A DNA stretch of 64,000 nucleotides from positions 218,839,350 to 218,903,349 of the forward strand of contig CM037877.1 in assembly GCA_021292165.1 (NCBI GenBank). Direction: 5' to 3'. The notes beneath the pieces were generated by a model. The model did no database searches. It was not told the origin of the DNA and was given only the letters and a program-made list of their open reading frames with translations. Source of the DNA: Shinisaurus crocodilurus (taxonomy: Eukaryota > Chordata > Lepidosauria > Squamata > Shinisauridae). Each line of letters starts with the position of its first letter. The stretch's first letter is position 1. Of this stretch, positions 60,636 to 64,000 are shown piece after piece. The position numbers were made by a program, and so were the translations under genes.

Positions 60636-61785
60636 ATGGTAAATGTCTCATGTATGCTACTGTGTTCCAGTGTTCTTTATTCCAAGTTTTATTTTTGAAC
60701 TGCATTCCACATTTCTGCAGGGCTTTAGGGTCCCTAGGAATAGACTAGCCAAAATGAGTCTTTCCATCATCACCTTTGTCTACCATTTTTGGGCATGTCA
60801 GCCTTTGTCTGAGATGGTGGCAGCACATTGTGGTTCTCAGTACCATCCAGACCAAGGCCCAAACCTGTGTCCCATGACTGATATAAATACAATACAAACT
60901 GCCCACTGCCAGTTTCCACTTAACTGTGTCCCACCAGGAAGTGAAGTCATTTGTGTTCCCCTTTCCATGACACAAAATAAATATATTTACTCTGACTTTA
61001 TTTCTCTCTCTTTCTCTGTTAAAGCTCTAAATCTGTCCATCTGCCTCTCCCATGATCCACCCTGTGCCTCTGAAACCTGAGGTCACCCTGTTACAGTTAG
61101 ACCTCCCAAAGCCTACTTCTCCATTTCCATAGTATACTCCCCCCCCCCACTCCTGACTTGGAAAACGATAGCTCCCCTCTTCTATAAGTCCTCACCTTCT
61201 GGGTGACATATTTTGAGCTTTTATTGATGACTGCACACATTTTACTTTTCCGGCACACCTAAGGCTCCTAGGAACACATATTGCTGTTAAATTACACGGT
61301 ATATGACTCCCTTGGAACAATGCTATTAAGGATATGAACCCGAAGTGTTTGTTCTGCTTAATGAAACTGTGATGGGGCCCATTCAGGACGCAACCAAGGA
61401 GATGCCAAAAACATGGACTCATGTTTTATTAAAGTGCATATCAGTGAAGACGTTCTCATGGAACAGAGTGCATGAAATATTCATGCCCAAACTTAATGTG
61501 CAGTAAAAGCCATTGGATGGGGTGGTGCCCTGCTGCAGGCATCCGACCAGTGCACAATCTTCCGGTCTCCCCCTTCAAGGATTAGCACCCCTAGCACTGC
61601 AGTCTTTTCTCCCATGCTCTACAGTGGCCGTGGTACCATGGAGAAACACAGTGCCAGTCACACTGGCTTGCCCTTTCTCTTGGAATGCCACGGATACAGC
61701 TGGCAAGAGAGGTGACCCCTTTAGCCAAAGGAGGAAGGGAGATAAATGTCCCTTCATTAATGGCCTGAAAAGCAAAAGATCCTGT
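60636..61785. other. Intergenic DNA, unassigned
   Basis: Contains a C run (61141-61149). Open frames up to 145 codons were examined and show no recognisable domain. Confidence 0.4.
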
Positions 61786-61789
61786 AAAA

Positions 61790-61818
<29 letters not shown>
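61790..61818. repeat. (GT)n microsatellite
   Basis: About 14 GT units. Confidence 0.95.
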
Positions 61819-61820
<2 letters not shown>

Positions 61821-62198
61821 AAACTCAGATGAAAGTTTGCTTACTCAAATTTGGAGCAAAAGGATATGTTTTAGGCCAGAAGAATCAACTGTTTTCTTCT
61901 GACAAATTAATGTCAGTCAGTTTGGCTTCCTGATATCATACCTTGCTATATGCAGACAGGTAAGCCACATTTCCTACTTGAATGACTTTGCAGCAAACTA
62001 CAGGCGACCTGACATGTGTCTTTGCATCTAACCAGTAGGTTTTTAAAAATGCAAATTGAGTGGGAGACTGATAATTAACAGGATCAGAGCAGACACATGG
62101 AGGGAATTTAAACATTGACTGCCCAGCAGTGGTCCTGAAGAAAATTTCTCTTTTGAATCTGGCACTAATGTGAGATTTCTTCCTAATGCATAATTGAA

Positions 62199-62312
62199 CA
62201 CACACGCATACACGCACGCACACACGCACACACACACACATTTGAAGCTAGGCACGCACGCGCACGCGCACACATGCGCGCGCGCACACACACGCGCGCA
62301 CACACACACACT
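62199..62312. repeat. Complex CA/CG alternating tract
   Basis: CACACGCA, GCGCGCGC and ACACAC blocks run for about 114 bp with one short interruption (62241-62252). Confidence 0.9.
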
Positions 62313-62383
62313 TACACTTGTATCCTATCCTTACTCCAAGCAGCACAGGAGTATATACAGATCATTCAGTTTTATATTGAGTA

Positions 62384-62505
62384 CAGTGTGGTGAGGCAGG
62401 TAAGACTGACTGGCCAAAGGCTACCTAGTGAGTTTCATGGCTAACTGAGGATTTGACGCTAGGCCTTCCCAGTCCAACTCTGCCATTCTATCTGCTATAT
62501 CGATT
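62384..62505 (-). mobile_element. MIR-like SINE, decayed head half
   Basis: GACTGGCCAAAGGCTACC, GTGAGTTTCATGGCTAAC and CCCAGTCCAACTCTGCC match the head half of the family on the minus strand. Confidence 0.65.
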
Positions 62506-62585
62506 TGGCTTTTATATTGTGTGCCCCATTTAGTAAAAGGTTTCATAGTTACTTTGTTTTCGGATTTGTCTCCTCTGCTGTACAG

Positions 62586-62700
62586 GTGTTTCATTGACTA
62601 CCTTGTACATCAGAAAGCCTGGATGATGAAAATGAAGAAGAAGCTGGGGATGAAGAAGATCAGTGGCATTCAGTGCCCAGATTCTCAATGTGCTGAGTAA
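62586..62700 (+). other. Candidate 3' exon of unknown transcript
   Basis: After a pyrimidine-rich acceptor (TTGTCTCCTCTGCTGTACAG) a frame reads CFIDYLVHQKAWMMKM, KKKLGMKKISGIQ and CPDSQCAE then TAA at 62698-62700. It is in phase with 57277-57349. Using the AG at 62612-62613 instead, another frame gives SLDDENEEEAGDEEDQWHSV and PRFSMC before TGA. I recognise neither protein. Confidence 0.25.
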
Positions 62701-62889
62701 AGCCCAGGTCTAGTTTTCTTTCTTTCTTTGCAATGAGTGGACTCTGATTGGTGATGGTGGTGGATGGAGAAGTTCATATCGAAATATTGATCAAGGCTGT
62801 AGCCCTTGCCCTAGGACTGGTGGGTCTTTCTCCTTAGGAATATCAGCCTGCCCTTTTGGGATACACTATTATTCTTTTTAAAAAAATTA

Positions 62890-63000
62890 AAGGTGCAATC
62901 CTAGCATATTTAGACAGAGAAAAGGTCAACAACTCCCAGCATGGGGCATGCTGGGAGTTGTAGGCCTTTTTTCTGTCTAAACATGGATAGGGTTGCGCCC
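62890..63000. mobile_element. Near-perfect foldback MITE
   Basis: The arms AGGTGCAATCCTAGCATAT, AACAACTCCCAGCAT and ATGCTGGGAGTTGT, ATGGATAGGGTTGCGCCC pair along almost the whole length around a GGGGC loop. TAA on both sides is compatible with a PIF/Harbinger-type 3-bp target duplication, but that is weak evidence. Confidence 0.8.
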
Positions 63001-63087
63001 TAAATGACGGATTGATTTTCTTTTATCTTTTACAGCAGTGTTCTCCAACCTTGGGTCCCCAGATGTTTTTGGCCTACAACTCCCAGC

Positions 63088-63837
63088 CAGGGCCGGATTA
63101 AGACCATTATGGGCCTGGTGCTGAGGATTTTGTCCCCACCCACCCCCGGCAAGCCTCCCCCAACCTGGCGCCCTCCAGGTGAACTGGACTGTAGCCCCCA
63201 TCACCCCCAGCCAGCACGATGGGAGTTGTAGTCCAACACCGCTGGTGGGCACTCAGTTGGGGAAGGCTGACCCTGGGGGAGTCCGTCGGCGCCCAGCCAG
63301 AGCCGTGCACGCTGCTGCTTCCCCGCTGGGCCGCCGCCGGCACGCCAGTCCTGCCACCAGGCCGAGAGAACCGGGTCAGAGGCAGGCGCGCGCGCGGGCA
63401 ACCACCTTACCTTGCCGGAGTGGCTTTGGCTCTCCCGAGCCGGACAGACGGGGCATCTCGCAGAGTCAGCAGGTCCCCGGCGGGAAGAGCCGTTGCCGCG
63501 AGGGAGCCGCTGCCTGGCGTCTCGACGGGCAAGTGCGGCAGCAGCCAGCAGGCGGCGGCGCAGCTCGGGCGAGTGGGCGCGCCGCGCGCTGCCGGGCCGG
63601 CTCAGCTGTGGGCCTATTTTGGTAGGGGCGGGCCCGCTGCCGCCGCCACGAGGGAGCCGCTGCCTGGCGTCTCGACGCAAGGGCAAGTGCGGTAGCGCGG
63701 CAGCGGCAGCAGCCAGCAGGCGGCGGCGCGGCTCGGGCGAGTGGGCGCGCCGTGCGCTGCCGGGCCGGCTGTGGGCCTATTTTATGGTAGGGGCCTGGAG
63801 CTGCAGCTCCAATAGCCCCTATCTTAATCCGGCCCTG
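63088..63837. mobile_element. 750-bp GC-rich hAT element with exact target duplication
   Basis: CAGGGCCGGATTAAGA and TCTTAATCCGGCCCTG are perfect inverted termini. CTCCCAGC flanks both sides (63080-63087 and 63838-63845). The interior is CpG-rich, carries a tandem duplication of about 170 bp (63475-63625 versus 63645-63790) and another foldback MITE at 63145-63262. Long open frames on both strands are a by-product of high GC. There is no transposase motif. Confidence 0.93.
63145..63262. mobile_element. Foldback MITE nested in the GC-rich element
   Basis: CCCCCAACCTGGCGCCCTCC mirrored by GGTGGGCACTCAGTTGGGGA, with GATGGGAGTTGTAGTCCAAC. Same family as 15908. Confidence 0.85.
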
Positions 63838-63862
63838 CTCCCAGCATGCCCCAGCCAGCAAT

Positions 63863-64000
63863 TGCAATCATCTGATGAACATAAGCTCCCTTAAAAGCTT
63901 CTAGATATGCCACCCAAACTTTTATTTTTGTATTTATTTGATGTCCCCTCCCCCTTTGTGAACTTTGAGTTCTTCCATAACGGTGCCACTCATCTCTCAG
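63863..64000. other. Unassigned right edge
   Basis: No supported feature. Confidence 0.4.

Larger units (their letters stand above)
63036..63862. mobile_element. hAT-type MITE interrupted by a larger hAT element
   Basis: CAGTGTTCTCCAACCTTGGG and GGCCTACAACTCCCAGC match the family at 22505. After the insert it resumes at CTCCCAGCATGCCCCAGCC but its right terminus has decayed. Confidence 0.8.

Noticed and set aside
60643..61080. 145-codon plus-strand open frame
   Set aside because: Begins after a repeat element, has no recognisable domain or splice context, and composition looks like chance.
63179..63894. Long overlapping open frames on both strands (133-161 codons)
   Set aside because: They lie within a GC-rich hAT element with exact target duplication. 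High GC removes stop codons, all frames are open together, and no domain is visible.

Overview
This is a vertebrate nuclear DNA window, most likely from a squamate reptile (lizard or snake lineage). The reasons are one conserved vertebrate gene with GT-AG introns, CR1, L2 and L1-like LINEs, tRNA-derived and MIR-like SINEs, and a dense layer of short hAT-type foldback elements whose combination looks reptilian. The assignment is inferred from repeat types read by eye, not from a database search.

One protein-coding gene is clearly present on the + strand: the 3' part of a TAFA (FAM19A) neurokine gene, best matched to TAFA3. Its three last coding segments lie at 13993-14142, 23730-23854 and 28873-28884, joined by introns of 9,587 and 5,018 bp with consistent phases. 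All ten family cysteines are present. A 3' UTR runs to about 30.87 kb, with a proximal AATAAA and a distal ATTAAA signal and a perfect Pumilio-type site. The exon for the start codon and signal peptide was not found and is probably upstream of the window.

The rest is intronic and intergenic DNA dominated by transposable elements. 1-14 kb: SINEs, an LTR-like fragment, a GAGTC-rich hAT element, an L1-derived element that keeps only a piece of ORF1, a 140-nt pyrimidine tract and a Tigger-like element with a nested SINE. 14-31 kb (TAFA3 body): a CR1 LINE nested in a hAT element, smaller CR1, L2 and hAT pieces and microsatellites. 31-48 kb: L2 3' ends in both orientations, an LTR apparently nested in a hAT element, a CR1 interrupted by a hAT element with an exact 8-bp target duplication, and the longest L2 reverse transcriptase of the window (44.16-45.54 kb). 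48-64 kb: a second GAGTC-rich hAT copy, a LINE broken by internal inversion (twin-priming pattern), two SINEs with 5S rRNA-like heads and different LINE-like tails, and at the right edge a 750-bp GC-rich hAT element inside another hAT element.

The parts that connect are parasitic. Three LINE types (CR1, a CR1-like family and L2) have recognisable 3' ends, and the SINEs carry tails resembling each of them. No prokaryotic-type operon, CRISPR array or defence system is present. A possible unrecognised two-exon + strand transcript (57277-57349 joined to 62586-62700) is reported with low confidence.
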